In this document: positions 1 through 8,428 of the stretch, one piece after another
Position numbering within the stretch: the first letter of the stretch is position 1
How the letters are laid out: each line of letters opens with the position of its first letter
NCBI RefSeq assembly: GCF_006540305.1
Contig: NZ_BJOR01000001.1
Span: 3,906,001-3,970,000 of the forward strand
DNA: 64,000 nucleotides
Reading direction: 5' to 3'
From: Streptomyces sp. 6-11-2
GTDB lineage: Bacteria; Actinomycetota; Actinomycetes; Streptomycetales; Streptomycetaceae
The notes under the pieces: generated by a model
Told to the model about the DNA's origin: nothing
Databases searched by the model: none
The model's input: the letters and a program-made list of their open reading frames with translations, nothing else
Program-made: the position numbers and the translations under genes

Positions 1-1149
1 CGAGGAGAAGGGCAGCGACTCCACGCAGCGCCACTCCTCGCTGTCCGGATAGGCGGAGATGATCGCCTGGAGGGAGGCGTTGGGGCGCGGGTCGGACTCG
101 CCGAGCGCGCCAAGGACCTTGCGCACGTACGACTCGTCGTAGCCGTCCAGCGATCGCAGCTCGGTGACGTCCATGCCGCCCTCGGTGAGGGTGCCGGTCT
201 TGTCCAGGCAGACCGTGTCGACGCGGGCGAGTCCCTCGATGGCGGGCAGTTCCTGCACGAGGCACTGCTTGCGGCCCAGCCGGATCACGCCGATGGCGAA
301 GGCGACGGAGGTGAGCAGGACCAGTCCCTCGGGGACCATGGGGACGATGCCGCCGATGGTGCGGGCGACGGACTCCTTGAGGTCGTTGTTCTTCACCACG
401 AGCTGGCTGATGACCAGGCCGATCGCGGTCGGGACCATCATCCAGGTCACGTACTTGAGGATGGTGGAGATGCCGGTGCGCAGCTCGGAGTGGACGAGCG
501 TGAAGCGGGAGGCCTCTTCGGCGAGCTGGGCGGCGTAGGCGCCGCGGCCGACCCTGGTCGCCTGGAAGGCGCCGCCGCCGGCGACGACGAAGCTGCCGGA
601 CATCACACGGTCGCCGGGCCGCTTGACGACGGGGTCGGCCTCGCCGGTGAGCAGGGACTCGTCGATCTCCAGACCGTCGGTCTCGACACAGGTTCCGTCG
701 ACGACGACCTTGTCGCCGGGGCCGATCTCGATGAGGTCGCCGAGGACGATCTCGGAGGTGGCGATCTCGACGGCGGTGTCGTCGCGGCGCACCGTGGGGC
801 GGGCCTCGCCTATGACGGCGAGCGAGTCGAGGGTCTTCTTCGCCCGCCACTCCTGGATGATGCCGATACCCGTGTTGGCGATGATCACGAAGCCGAACAG
901 GCTGTCCTGGATCGGGGCGGCGAACAGGGTGATCACCCACAGGACGCCGATGATCGCGTTGAACCGGGTGAAGACGTTGGCGCGGACGATGTCGGGCAGG
1001 GAGCGGCTGCTGCGCACCGGCACGTCGTTGATCTCGCCGCGGGCGATGCGCTCCGCGACCTCGGCCGAGGTGAGTCCGTTCGGCCGGACCGCCGGGAGGG
1101 GCACAGGGTGCACCGGGTCAAGCTCCGCGCCCGCGTCGATGTGCGTCAT
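1..1149 (-). CDS. Cation-transporting P-type ATPase, CtpE-like (3' part off window)
   Basis: Only the first 383 codons, from ATG at 1149, lie in the window; the ATP-binding remainder runs off the left edge. In the visible part I read a hydrophobic M1-M2 pair near residues 55-90, the actuator-domain loop DESLLTGEADPV, a second pair of membrane segments with the ion-site turn MVPEGL, and the phosphorylation motif DKTGTLTEGG; the last visible residues LPFSS open the nucleotide-binding domain. It should pump a cation across the plasma membrane by a phospho-Asp cycle. The arrangement after PEGL resembles mycobacterial CtpE, a Ca2+ exporter family, but substrate cannot be read from this part. No neighbour is co-transcribed with it; the divergent gene is an IclR regulator. 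Confidence 0.93.
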   Translation of the reverse strand, partial: MTHIDAGAELDPVHPVPLPAVRPNGLTSAEVAERIARGEINDVPVRSSRSLPDIVRANVFTRFNAIIGVLWVITLFAAPIQDSLFGFVIIANTGIGIIQEWRAKKTLDSLAVIGEARPTVRRDDTAVEIATSEIVLGDLIEIGPGDKVVVDGTCVETDGLEIDESLLTGEADPVVKRPGDRVMSGSFVVAGGGAFQATRVGRGAYAAQLAEEASRFTLVHSELRTGISTILKYVTWMMVPTAIGLVISQLVVKNNDLKESVARTIGGIVPMVPEGLVLLTSVAFAIGVIRLGRKQCLVQELPAIEGLARVDTVCLDKTGTLTEGGMDVTELRSLDGYDESYVRKVLGALGESDPRPNASLQAIISAYPDSEEWRCVESLPFSS

Positions 1150-1348
1150 GCATTCGACGGTACGTGCGGTTGTGCGGCTTTACTCGTCGAGAGGGCGGAA
1201 GATCCGACCTGGGGAGGAGAGGCCTCGTACGGCGGTCGTACGGACGGTGCACGACGGGACGGCCGTCCCAGGGGCGCGGTCCCCGGGGACGGCACCGGAC
1301 GCGGTCGGGCGGCGCGGCGGTCAACTCGGCCGTGGTGGCGGACTGTTG

Positions 1349-1377
1349 TGCAATGCAGAATTTCTCCTTGCAATGCA
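1349..1377 (+). promoter_or_regulatory. Putative IclR operator: direct repeat TGCAATGCA x2
   Basis: TGCAATGCA occurs at 1349-1357 and again at 1369-1377, start-to-start 20 bp, that is two helical turns. Each copy is itself nearly palindromic (TGCA-N-TGCA). The second copy overlaps the -35 hexamer of the promoter before the IclR-type regulator, the position expected for autoregulation. Assignment to this regulator is inference from location. Confidence 0.55.
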
Positions 1378-1394
1378 CGGCGCATGCTTATGAT
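1368..1394 (+). promoter_or_regulatory. Putative promoter of the IclR-eda-kdgK operon
   Basis: TTGCAA at 1368-1373 and TATGAT at 1389-1394 resemble -35 and -10 hexamers with a short 15-nt spacer. The stretch is AT-rich against a very GC-rich background. The predicted transcript would have a leader of about 160 nt before the IclR start. Confidence 0.45.
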
Positions 1395-1564
1395 GCTGCG
1401 TGCGATCGGCGCGGGACCCAGCACGTCGATCCGGCAACCTATGACGACTCACGGCAGTTCGCGGACGGTGTGGACCACGTGGTGAACGGCGGCGCGTTCG
1501 CACTCCGCGACGGCCACCTGCGCAACGCCACGGCCGGCCGCGCGATTCGACGAGGAGGCTCGTC

Positions 1565-2356
1565 CTGACCGACCGGCTCGCCCCCACCCCCGGCGCACGC
1601 AACAACTCGGCCTCGCTGCGCCGGGCGCTCGGGATCCTCATCAGGCTCGGTGACGACGTCGAGGGCCACGGCTGCACGCTCACCGAGCTGGCCGCACAGC
1701 AGGGCCTGAGCAAGTCCACGGTGCTGCGGCTGCTCCAACCGCTCGTCGACGCCCGCTTCGTCCAGGTCCTGCCCAGCGGCGCGTACCGGCTCGGCTGGCG
1801 CAACGCCCAGCTCGGCCAGGTGTATCTGGCCGGGAACGACCCGCACCGCGACACCCGCGACGTGCTGAAGGGTCTGTCGGACGCGACGAGCGAGACCGTT
1901 CACCTGGTCACGGCGGACTTCCCGCACGTGGTCTACGTCGACAAGGTCGACAGCCCGCTTCCCGTGCGGATGGCCTCGCGGGTCGGCAGCACCCAGTCGG
2001 CGTACTGCACCAGCGTCGGCAAGGCCATGCTGGCCCACGCCGATGACGCCGTGGTCGACGCGGTGATCGCGGCGGGCATGGCCCCGCGCACCGGGAACAC
2101 CATCACCGACGGCGACGCGCTGCGCGCCGAGCTCGCCAGGTCCCGTGCCCGCGGCTGGGCGATCGACGACGTCGAGAACGAGGCGGGGGTGCGCTGCGTC
2201 GCCGCCCCGGTCTTCGACGTGACCGGAGCCGCGACCCATGCGATCAGCGTGTCGGCACCCGAGGAACGCATGCCACCGGAGCGGGTCTCGCAGGTGGTGC
2301 CCCTGGTGAGAGCGGCGGCCCGCGACATCTCGCAGCGGTGGGGAGGCCGCGGATGA
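1565..2356 (+). CDS. IclR-family transcriptional regulator
   Basis: The protein has an N-terminal winged helix-turn-helix (about residues 12-70; the recognition helix carries GLSKSTVLRLL) and a C-terminal IclR effector-binding GAF-like domain with the family patterns SVGKAMLA and GWAIDDVENEAGVRCVAAPV. I place the start at an unusual CTG (1565) because a GGAGG box lies at 1554-1558, six bases upstream, and the reading frame needs these residues to complete the HTH; an internal ATG at 1721 would cut the domain in half. IclR proteins commonly control sugar-acid catabolism. The gene is followed by 2-keto-3-deoxygluconate genes, so it probably responds to KDG or KDPG and represses the operon through the repeated TGCAATGCA sites upstream. 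Confidence 0.9.
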   Translation: MTDRLAPTPGARNNSASLRRALGILIRLGDDVEGHGCTLTELAAQQGLSKSTVLRLLQPLVDARFVQVLPSGAYRLGWRNAQLGQVYLAGNDPHRDTRDVLKGLSDATSETVHLVTADFPHVVYVDKVDSPLPVRMASRVGSTQSAYCTSVGKAMLAHADDAVVDAVIAAGMAPRTGNTITDGDALRAELARSRARGWAIDDVENEAGVRCVAAPVFDVTGAATHAISVSAPEERMPPERVSQVVPLVRAAARDISQRWGGRG

Positions 2357-2519
2357 CGACGGCCGCCCCGGTGACGGACCCGGCCGGGGCCCGCTCGCGC
2401 GGCGCGGCAGAAGCCCGACCGGGTCCCGCTGACCACACCCGACCAACGGCGTGTCCTGCCTCGCCGAAGGCGACCAGGCAGCCCGCCCCCGGCACCCTGT
2501 TGTGAGAAGGAGCTGTTCC

Positions 2520-3170
2520 GTGGCCCAATCGGCGGCCCCCCTGCCCCTGCCTGTGGCCCTGACCGAGACCCGTGTCGTGGCCGTCCTGCGCCCCGCGACG
2601 ACCGAGCACCTCGCCACCACCGTGGCCGCGCTCATACGCGCCGGAGTGCGAACGATCGAACTGACCGCCACCACCCCGGATTTCCCGGCAGTCCTGGAAC
2701 GGACCGTCCGGCAGTTCTCGGCCGACGCGGTGATCGGCGCCGGCACCCTCACCGACGAGGCCCTCGTCCGCGCCGCGATCGACGCCGGAGCCGGGTTCGC
2801 CGTGTCTCCCGGCCTGGTGGACGAGCTGCCCCGGATCGCGTCCGCACACGGGGTGCCGAGCATCGTCGGCGCCTGGACGCCGTCGGAGGTGATGCGGGCC
2901 CGCGCCCTCGGCGCGGACGCCGTGAAGATCTTCCCCGCCGCGACCGGCGGCCCCGGCCACCTGCGCAGCCTGCGCGAACCGTTCCCCGGCATCCCGTTCG
3001 TCCCGTCGGGAGGGATCACCGTGGAGACGGCGGGCTCGTATGTGGCCGCCGGGGCGGTCGCGGTCAGCCTGGGCGGCGCGCTCACCGGCAGCGCGCTGCG
3101 CGACGGCGACGTATCGGTGCTGGACCGGCGCGCGGCCACCCTGTTCAAGTCCATCGAGGAAGCGGTGTGA
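2520..3170 (+). CDS. eda: 2-dehydro-3-deoxy-phosphogluconate (KDPG) aldolase
   Basis: This cytoplasmic class I aldolase splits KDPG to pyruvate and glyceraldehyde 3-phosphate. The 216-residue length is normal for the family. The Schiff-base lysine is Lys136 in AVKIFPA, and the proton-shuttling glutamate is Glu47 in TIELTA; the phosphate-binding PSGGI loop is present. GTG at 2520 is preferred over the in-frame start at 2451 because GAAGGAG ends about eight bases upstream and the extra residues look non-coding. The stop overlaps the next gene by four bases (GTGA), so aldolase and kinase are translationally coupled. Confidence 0.93.
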   Translation: MAQSAAPLPLPVALTETRVVAVLRPATTEHLATTVAALIRAGVRTIELTATTPDFPAVLERTVRQFSADAVIGAGTLTDEALVRAAIDAGAGFAVSPGLVDELPRIASAHGVPSIVGAWTPSEVMRARALGADAVKIFPAATGGPGHLRSLREPFPGIPFVPSGGITVETAGSYVAAGAVAVSLGGALTGSALRDGDVSVLDRRAATLFKSIEEAV

Positions 3171-4117
3171 GCGCGATGGGTCCCGAAGTCGTCACCCTGG
3201 GCGAGTCCCTCGGGCTGCTCACCCAGCCGGCGAACGTGCCGCTGATCCGGCAGCCGACCCTGCGGCTCGGCTTCGGCGGCGCCGAGAGCAATGTGGCCAT
3301 AGGGCTGGCCCGGCTCGGCCACGCCGCGCACTGGATCGGCCGGCTGGGCACGGACGAGGTCGGCGAGCTCATCGCCCGGGAACTGCGCGCCGAGGCCGTC
3401 TCGACCTCGATCGTGCGCGATCCCGCGCCGACCGGCCTGATGCTGAAGACCCGCCAGGCCTCGGGCCGGGTGCAGGTCGGCTACTACCGCACGCACAGCG
3501 CCGGTTCCCGTCTCGCGCCCGCCGATCTGGACGAGGCCGTGATCGCCGGCGCGAGGATCCTGCATGTCACCGGCATCACACCGGCCCTGAGCGCGTCCGC
3601 GTCCGACGCGGTGCGCAGGGCCGTCACCCTCGCCGAGGAGCACGGCGTCACCGTCTCCTTCGACGTCAACTTCCGCTCCCGGCTGTGGCCGCAGGACCGG
3701 GCCCGCCCGGTCCTGGGCCATCTGCTGGGCAAGGCCGAGATCTTCTTCGCGACCACCGAGGAAGCCCTGCTGTTCACCGACGAGAAGGACCCCGAGGGGC
3801 AGGCCAGGGCCATCGCCGGACTCGGTCCCGGCCAGGTCGTGATCAAGCTCGGCTCCGCCGGCAGCGTCGCGTGCGTCGACGGGGTCCTCCACCGGCAGCG
3901 GCCCCAGCCGGTCGCCGTGGTCGACCCGGTGGGCGCCGGAGACGCGTTCGCCGCCGGCTACCTCAGCGCGGTGCTCGCCGGAGAGGACGCGGCCGAGCGC
4001 CTTCGGATCGCCGGTCTGTGCGGAGCCCGTGCCGTCACCGTCGCCGGTGACTGGGAGGGCGCTCCGTTCGCGGCCGAGATCGACGACGCCGCCCACGGCA
4101 CCGACGTCGTCCGCTGA
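3167..4117 (+). CDS. kdgK: PfkB-family 2-keto-3-deoxygluconate kinase
   Basis: A 316-residue ribokinase/PfkB-fold sugar kinase. The N-terminal PfkB signature (GFGGAESNVAIGLARLG) and the C-terminal signature DPVGAGDAFAAGY with its catalytic Asp near residue 258 are both intact. With the KDPG aldolase it makes a two-step route: KDG is phosphorylated to KDPG, which the aldolase cleaves. The GTG start overlaps the aldolase stop (GTGA). The substrate is inferred from the partner gene; other PfkB substrates (fructose, ribose) are less likely here. Confidence 0.9.
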   Translation: MSAMGPEVVTLGESLGLLTQPANVPLIRQPTLRLGFGGAESNVAIGLARLGHAAHWIGRLGTDEVGELIARELRAEAVSTSIVRDPAPTGLMLKTRQASGRVQVGYYRTHSAGSRLAPADLDEAVIAGARILHVTGITPALSASASDAVRRAVTLAEEHGVTVSFDVNFRSRLWPQDRARPVLGHLLGKAEIFFATTEEALLFTDEKDPEGQARAIAGLGPGQVVIKLGSAGSVACVDGVLHRQRPQPVAVVDPVGAGDAFAAGYLSAVLAGEDAAERLRIAGLCGARAVTVAGDWEGAPFAAEIDDAAHGTDVVR

Positions 4118-4147
4118 CGCGGTCGGCCCCGGTCCGGGGGCCTTCGG

Positions 4148-4171
4148 CCGGGGCAGGGCACCCTGCCCCGG
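4148..4171 (+). terminator. Hairpin after kdgK
   Basis: CCGGGGCAGGG at 4148-4158 is followed after two bases by its exact reverse complement at 4161-4171, an 11-bp arm pair that folds as at least ten GC-rich pairs. It sits 31 bases after the kdgK stop and between convergent genes. There is no U-tract, as is usual in Streptomyces terminators. Confidence 0.6.
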
Positions 4172-4205
4172 TCCGCCCCCGCTCACGTCGGGTGTGCGGG
4201 GGCGC

Positions 4206-4490
4206 CTATTCCGCGGACGTCGGCTGCTGCGGCAGCCCCGTCCGCTCCGCCGCCGCCCGCTTGATGGCGGCGTCCCGCTTGCGGACGTACCAGATGCCGA
4301 TCAGGCCCAGGCCGCCGCCGGCGAGGCAGGTCCACAGCCACCAGGTGTGGCCGTGGTCGTGGAACCAGCCGTAGAAGGGGAGCTGGACCAGGAAGAGGAC
4401 GAACCACACGATCGTGCCGCCGGTGATGGTGGCGACCACGGGGCCCTCCAGGGGCTCCGGCGCCTCGTGCTTGGGGGTCCACTTCGCCAT
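4206..4490 (-). CDS. DUF2530 small membrane protein
   Basis: A 94-residue protein with two hydrophobic segments (about residues 20-42 and 50-68) and charged ends. The N-terminus MAKWTPKHEAPEPLEGP and the pattern of two membrane spans followed by WYVRKRDAAIKR match what I know of DUF2530 proteins, which occur widely in actinobacteria and have no assigned function. It is transcribed alone, convergent with the kdgK operon. Confidence 0.8.
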   Translation of the reverse strand: MAKWTPKHEAPEPLEGPVVATITGGTIVWFVLFLVQLPFYGWFHDHGHTWWLWTCLAGGGLGLIGIWYVRKRDAAIKRAAAERTGLPQQPTSAE

Positions 4491-4739
4491 GGGGTTCAGC
4501 TTACGGGTCCCGGGTGAGAAGCGTCCCGCCCCAGGCAGGGCCGTGGTCTACGCGCGGAGATGGTCTTTTCGGCTTCATATGTTCATACTGAAACAGTTCG
4601 AGTCTGGCCACTTCTCTTCGTAGGAATCGACAAACAAGGTCGCGACAGGGACCTGGGGGAACCTGTTGGTCGTCGGTTTGGTTCGGTCCTCGGTCCGGCT
4701 CGGAACTCCGTACCCACCCGCACCCTTGAGGTCACCCGC
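4491..4739. other. Upstream region of the NCS2 permease gene
   Basis: About 250 bases divergent between the DUF2530 gene and the permease. An AT-richer patch at about 4565-4620 probably carries promoters. The segment 4648-4670 can pair ACAGG with CCTGT and contains GGGGGAACC, faintly like part of a ydaO element, but I cannot build the rest of that riboswitch. Confidence 0.4.
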
Positions 4740-6191
4740 ATGTCCACCTCGGCCACCGCCAAGGCTTCCGCCCCCGAGCAGCCGGGATCGCCGCCCCCGT
4801 ACGGCGCTCTCGACCGCTACTTCAAGATCTCCGAGCGGGGCAGCACCCTGTCCCGGGAGGTCCGCGGCGGTTTCGCCACCTTCTTCGCGATGGCCTACAT
4901 CATCGTGCTGAACCCGATCATCCTGGGCAGCGCGAAGGACATGTACGGGCACCAGCTCGACAACGGCCAGCTGGTCACCGCCACCGTCGTGACCGCCGCG
5001 TTCACCACGCTCCTCATGGGTGTCATCGGCAATGTGCCGATCGCGCTCGCCGCCGGTCTCGGCGTCAACACGGTCGTCGCGCTCCAGCTGGCGCCGCGCA
5101 TGTCGTGGCCGGACGCCATGGGCATGGTCGTCCTCGCCGGCTTCGTGGTGATGCTGCTGGTGGCCACCGGACTGCGTGAGCGCGTGATGAACGCCGTGCC
5201 GCTCGGCCTGCGCAAGGGCATCGCCATCGGTATCGGCCTGTTCATCATGCTGATCGGGCTCGTCGACTCCGGTTTCGTCTCCCGTATCCCGGACGCCGCC
5301 CACACCACCGTCCCGCTCCAGCTCGGCGCCGACGGTCACCTCAACGGCTGGCCGGTTCTCGTCTTCATCCTGGGCGCGCTGCTCACGCTGGCGCTGATCC
5401 TGCGCAAGGTGCCCGGCGCGATCCTGATCTCGATCATCGCGATGACCGTCCTCGCAGTCGTGATCAACTCCGTCGCCAAGGTGCCGTCCTGGGGTCTGAC
5501 CACCCCGAAGTGGCCGGGCAGCCCGGTGTCCACCCCCGACTTCGGCCTGCTGGGCAAGGTCAGCCTGTTCGGCGGCTTCGAGAAGGTCGGCGTGCTCACC
5601 GGCGTCCTCTTCGTCTTCACCGTGCTGCTGTCGACCTTCTTCGACGCCATGGGCACGATCATGGGCATCAGCGACGAGGCGAAGCTGACCGACGCCCAGG
5701 GGCAGATGCCCGGCATCAACAAGGTCCTCTTCGTCGACGGCATCGCGGTCGCCGCCGGTGGCGCCAGCTCCTCCTCCGCCACCACCTGCTTCGTGGAGTC
5801 GACGGCGGGCGTCGGCGAGGGCGCCAGGACCGGCGTCGCCAACGTCGTCACCGGTGCCCTGTTCGCCGTGGCGCTGTTCCTGACCCCGATCGCGACCATG
5901 GTGCCGTCCCAGGCGGCCACCCCGGCCCTGCTCGCGGTGGGCTTCCTGATCCTGTCCGGTTCGGTCAAGGAGATCGACTGGGCGGACTACACGATCGCCA
6001 TCCCGGCCTTCGTGACGATGGTGATGATGCCGTTCACCTACTCGATCACCAACGGCATCGGCATGGGCTTCATCACCTTCGTGGTGCTGCGCCTGGCGGC
6101 CGGCCGCGGCAAGGACATCCCGGTGGCGATGTACGTGGTGGCGGCGGTCTTCGCCTTCTACTACCTGATGCCGGCCCTCGGCCTGACCTGA
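4740..6191 (+). CDS. NCS2-family purine permease (AzgA-like)
   Basis: A polytopic membrane protein of 483 residues with about 12-14 hydrophobic segments. The start of the transport domain (RGGFATFFAMAYIIVLNPII), the conserved VGLGVN-like stretch (AGLGVNTVVALQL) and FDAMGTIMGISDEA are hallmarks of the AzgA branch of nucleobase:cation symporters, which import adenine, guanine or hypoxanthine with protons. ATG 4740 was chosen because upstream in-frame residues look non-coding; its ribosome-binding site is weak (TTGAGG at 4726-4731). It appears monocistronic. Confidence 0.9.
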   Translation: MSTSATAKASAPEQPGSPPPYGALDRYFKISERGSTLSREVRGGFATFFAMAYIIVLNPIILGSAKDMYGHQLDNGQLVTATVVTAAFTTLLMGVIGNVPIALAAGLGVNTVVALQLAPRMSWPDAMGMVVLAGFVVMLLVATGLRERVMNAVPLGLRKGIAIGIGLFIMLIGLVDSGFVSRIPDAAHTTVPLQLGADGHLNGWPVLVFILGALLTLALILRKVPGAILISIIAMTVLAVVINSVAKVPSWGLTTPKWPGSPVSTPDFGLLGKVSLFGGFEKVGVLTGVLFVFTVLLSTFFDAMGTIMGISDEAKLTDAQGQMPGINKVLFVDGIAVAAGGASSSSATTCFVESTAGVGEGARTGVANVVTGALFAVALFLTPIATMVPSQAATPALLAVGFLILSGSVKEIDWADYTIAIPAFVTMVMMPFTYSITNGIGMGFITFVVLRLAAGRGKDIPVAMYVVAAVFAFYYLMPALGLT

Positions 6192-6213
6192 TCCGAACCG
6201 GGTCCGGCGCGGG

Positions 6214-6396
6214 TCACGTGACCCCGTAGAACCTCTCCGTCTCCTCGACGGCGGCCTGGAACCGCTCGTCGAAGTCATCCCGAATGAGCGTCCGGACGAC
6301 ATAGTCCTGGACGCTCATTCCTCTTTTCGCGGCGTGGCACCTGAGCCGTTCGAGCAGCTCGTGGTCCATGCGCAGGCTGAGCACACTGGTCCCCAT
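6214..6396 (-). CDS. Ribbon-helix-helix (CopG-like) protein, possible orphan antitoxin
   Basis: A 60-residue protein. LSLRMDHELLERLRCHA gives the beta strand and first helix of a ribbon-helix-helix fold and KRGMSVQDYVVRTLIRD the second helix; the acidic tail is typical of antitoxins. An ATG at 6447 would add 17 residues and has a weak GGTGA in front; I prefer 6396 because the fold begins there. No toxin gene lies beside it, so it may be a stand-alone regulator or a surviving half of a toxin-antitoxin pair. Confidence 0.7.
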   Translation of the reverse strand: MGTSVLSLRMDHELLERLRCHAAKRGMSVQDYVVRTLIRDDFDERFQAAVEETERFYGVT

Positions 6397-6517
6397 GGAC
6401 ACGAGGGTCGCGGGACCCTTCCGTGCGAGGTGTCCTGTTCCGTGCATGGATCACCCGAAAGAGTGATGTGATCTTCAGTGGCGGGAGTCACGGGCGCAGG
6501 GCGTGTTCGCGGTGGTA

Positions 6518-6545
6518 TTTAGCGAGAGTAATGAGTTACGCTAAA
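6518..6545 (+). promoter_or_regulatory. MarR-type operator palindrome
   Basis: A 28-bp inverted repeat with seven perfect outer pairs, TTTAGCG at 6518-6524 and CGCTAAA at 6539-6545, and further partial symmetry inside. It ends four bases before the MarR-gene ATG, so a bound dimer would cover the promoter/start region. MarR regulators typically bind such AT-rich palindromes and autoregulate; the pairing with this gene is inferred from position. Confidence 0.7.
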
Positions 6546-6549
6546 GAAC

Positions 6550-6987
6550 ATGCCGGACCTCACCCATGGCGACGACGCTGCCGCCGTGAACTCCCTGCGC
6601 TCCGCCGTGATGCGGTTGTCCCGTCGGCTCAAGCACCAGCGCGTCGACGAGTCGCTGAGCCCCACCGAGATGTCGGTGCTGGGCACCCTGTCCAACTGCG
6701 GGAGCGCCACACCGGGCGAACTCGCCCGCAAGGAGCACGTGCAGCCGCCGTCGATGACCCGCATCGTGGCGCTGCTGGAGGCCAAGGGGCTGGTCAGCCT
6801 GGAGCCGCACCCCGAGGACCGGCGTCAGAAGGTGGTCACGAGGACCGCCCAGGCCGAAACCATGCTGGAGGAGAGCCGCCGCAAGCGGAACGCCTTCCTG
6901 GCCGGTCTGGTCGAGGGTCTGGACGAGGACGAGTGGGCCAAACTGAGCGCCGCCGCCCCCGTACTGGAGAAGCTCGCACACCTGTAA
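6550..6987 (+). CDS. MarR-family transcriptional regulator
   Basis: A 145-residue winged-helix protein: the dimerisation helix is at the N-terminus, the HTH is SATPGELARKEHVQPPSMTRIV, and the wing is DPRR-like (HPEDRRQKVV). The length is normal for MarR. The ATG at 6550 lacks a Shine-Dalgarno box and lies just after the palindrome, suggesting a leaderless or nearly leaderless transcript. It precedes an MFS exporter by 49 bases on the same strand, the classic drug-responsive regulator-pump pair. Confidence 0.92.
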   Translation: MPDLTHGDDAAAVNSLRSAVMRLSRRLKHQRVDESLSPTEMSVLGTLSNCGSATPGELARKEHVQPPSMTRIVALLEAKGLVSLEPHPEDRRQKVVTRTAQAETMLEESRRKRNAFLAGLVEGLDEDEWAKLSAAAPVLEKLAHL

Positions 6988-7036
6988 AACACGTACCACT
7001 CGGCGAGTGAGCAGCCGGGCAAGGAGGCGAACCCCT

Positions 7037-8398
7037 TTGAGTACGGGATCCGGAGCAGACTCCGCCCCCGCACCGACCACCCACGATTCCCGAACCGCCC
7101 CCGACACCCCCCGCAAGTCCTCGATGTTCAGCTCGCTGAGGGTCAGGAACTACCGCCTTTTCTTCCTCGGCCAGGTCGTCTCCAACACCGGCACCTGGAT
7201 GCAGCGCATCGCGCAGGACTGGCTGGTCCTGAGCCTCACCGGCTCCTCGGCCGCCGTCGGCATCACCACGGCGCTCCAGTTCCTGCCGATGCTGCTCTTC
7301 GGCCTCTACGGCGGCGTCCTCGTCGACCGCCTGCCCAAGCGGCCCACGCTGCTCGTCACCCAGTCGGCCATGGCCGTCACCGGCCTCGCGCTCGCCGTGC
7401 TCACCCTCACCGGCCAGGTCCAGGTGTGGCACGTCTACCTCGCCGCGTTCGCGGTGGGCCTCGCCACGGTCGTCGACAACCCGGCCCGCCAGTCCTTCGT
7501 CTCGGAGATGGTCGGCCCGAAGCAGCTCCAGAACGCGGTCAGCCTGAACTCCGCGAACTTCCAGTCCGCCCGTCTGATCGGCCCCGCCGTCGCGGGCTTG
7601 ATGATCACCGGCGTGGGCACCGGCTGGGCGTTCCTCGCCAACGGCCTGTCCTTCGTCGCCCCCATCGTCGGCCTGCTGCTGATGCGCACCCGTGAACTGC
7701 ACGTCGTCGAGCGCGCGCCGCGCGGCAAGGGCCAGCTCCGCGAGGGCCTGCGCTACGTCGCCGGCCGCCCCGAGCTGATCTGGCCGATCGTCCTGGTCGG
7801 CTTCATCGGCACCTTCGGCTTCAACTTCCCGGTGTGGCTGTCGGCCTACGCCGAGCAGGTCTTCCACGCCGGAGCCGGCGCCTACAGTCTCTTCAACACC
7901 GTGATGGCGGTCGGCTCCCTGATCGGCGCCCTGCTCGCGGCCCGCCGTGGCACCGCCCGGCTGCGCGTGCTCATCGCGGCCGCCGCGGCCTTCGGCGCGC
8001 TGGAGATCGTCGCCGCGCTGGCCCCGTCGTACTGGCTGTTCGCGCTGCTGATGGCGCCCATCGGGATCTTCGGCCTGACGGTCAACGTCACGGCGAACAC
8101 CGCGGTGCAGATGGGTACCGACCCGGCCATGCGCGGCCGGGTGATGGCCCTGTTCATGATGGTCTTCATGGGCGGTACGCCGCTGGGCGCGCCCCTCGTC
8201 GGCTGGATAACCGACGCCTACGGTGCCCGGGTCGGCTTCGCCGTGGGCGGTGTCGTCTCGCTCGCCGCGGCCGCCACCATCGGCCTGGTTCTGGCTCGCG
8301 TCGGCGGACTGCGCCTGTCGTTCGGCTGGAACCGCGGACACCCCCGCGTGGACCTGGTCCCCCGTGAGCACCGGAAGGAGCTGGCCGCCGCGGCGTAG
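7037..8398 (+). CDS. MFS exporter (EntS/DHA3-type)
   Basis: A 453-residue protein with 12 predicted membrane segments. NYRLFFLGQVVSNTGTWMQR and the following segments are typical of the MFS_3/DHA3 group, which exports drugs and siderophores. The motif-A-like loop GGVLVDRLPKRPTLL links TM2 and TM3. TTG at 7037 is chosen over an in-frame GTG at 7007 because AAGGAGG lies at 7021-7027, nine bases upstream. It is downstream of and likely co-transcribed with the MarR gene, so its substrate probably also induces that regulator. Confidence 0.9.
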   Translation: MSTGSGADSAPAPTTHDSRTAPDTPRKSSMFSSLRVRNYRLFFLGQVVSNTGTWMQRIAQDWLVLSLTGSSAAVGITTALQFLPMLLFGLYGGVLVDRLPKRPTLLVTQSAMAVTGLALAVLTLTGQVQVWHVYLAAFAVGLATVVDNPARQSFVSEMVGPKQLQNAVSLNSANFQSARLIGPAVAGLMITGVGTGWAFLANGLSFVAPIVGLLLMRTRELHVVERAPRGKGQLREGLRYVAGRPELIWPIVLVGFIGTFGFNFPVWLSAYAEQVFHAGAGAYSLFNTVMAVGSLIGALLAARRGTARLRVLIAAAAAFGALEIVAALAPSYWLFALLMAPIGIFGLTVNVTANTAVQMGTDPAMRGRVMALFMMVFMGGTPLGAPLVGWITDAYGARVGFAVGGVVSLAAAATIGLVLARVGGLRLSFGWNRGHPRVDLVPREHRKELAAAA

Positions 8399-8428
8399 GC
8401 CGGGTGCGGCCGTTTCGCCGGGCGCGGG

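Larger units (their letters stand above)
1150..1564. other. Divergent intergenic region between ATPase and IclR genes
   Basis: About 415 bases without a supported gene. The right half holds a pair of identical 9-bp repeats and a sigma-70-like promoter for the IclR operon (listed separately). The left half, 1150-1340, is GC-rich and shows nothing I can identify beyond what must be the ATPase promoter. Confidence 0.6.

Noticed and set aside
1439..4186. A 915-codon open frame on the minus strand
   Set aside because: It lies opposite three clear genes (IclR, aldolase, kinase) and has the Arg/Gly/Asp-rich composition of GC-bias shadow frames, with no motif.
4640..4680. Possible ydaO (c-di-AMP) riboswitch fragment GGGGGAACC
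   Set aside because: I could not find the remaining conserved helices and the downstream gene is a purine permease, not a typical target.
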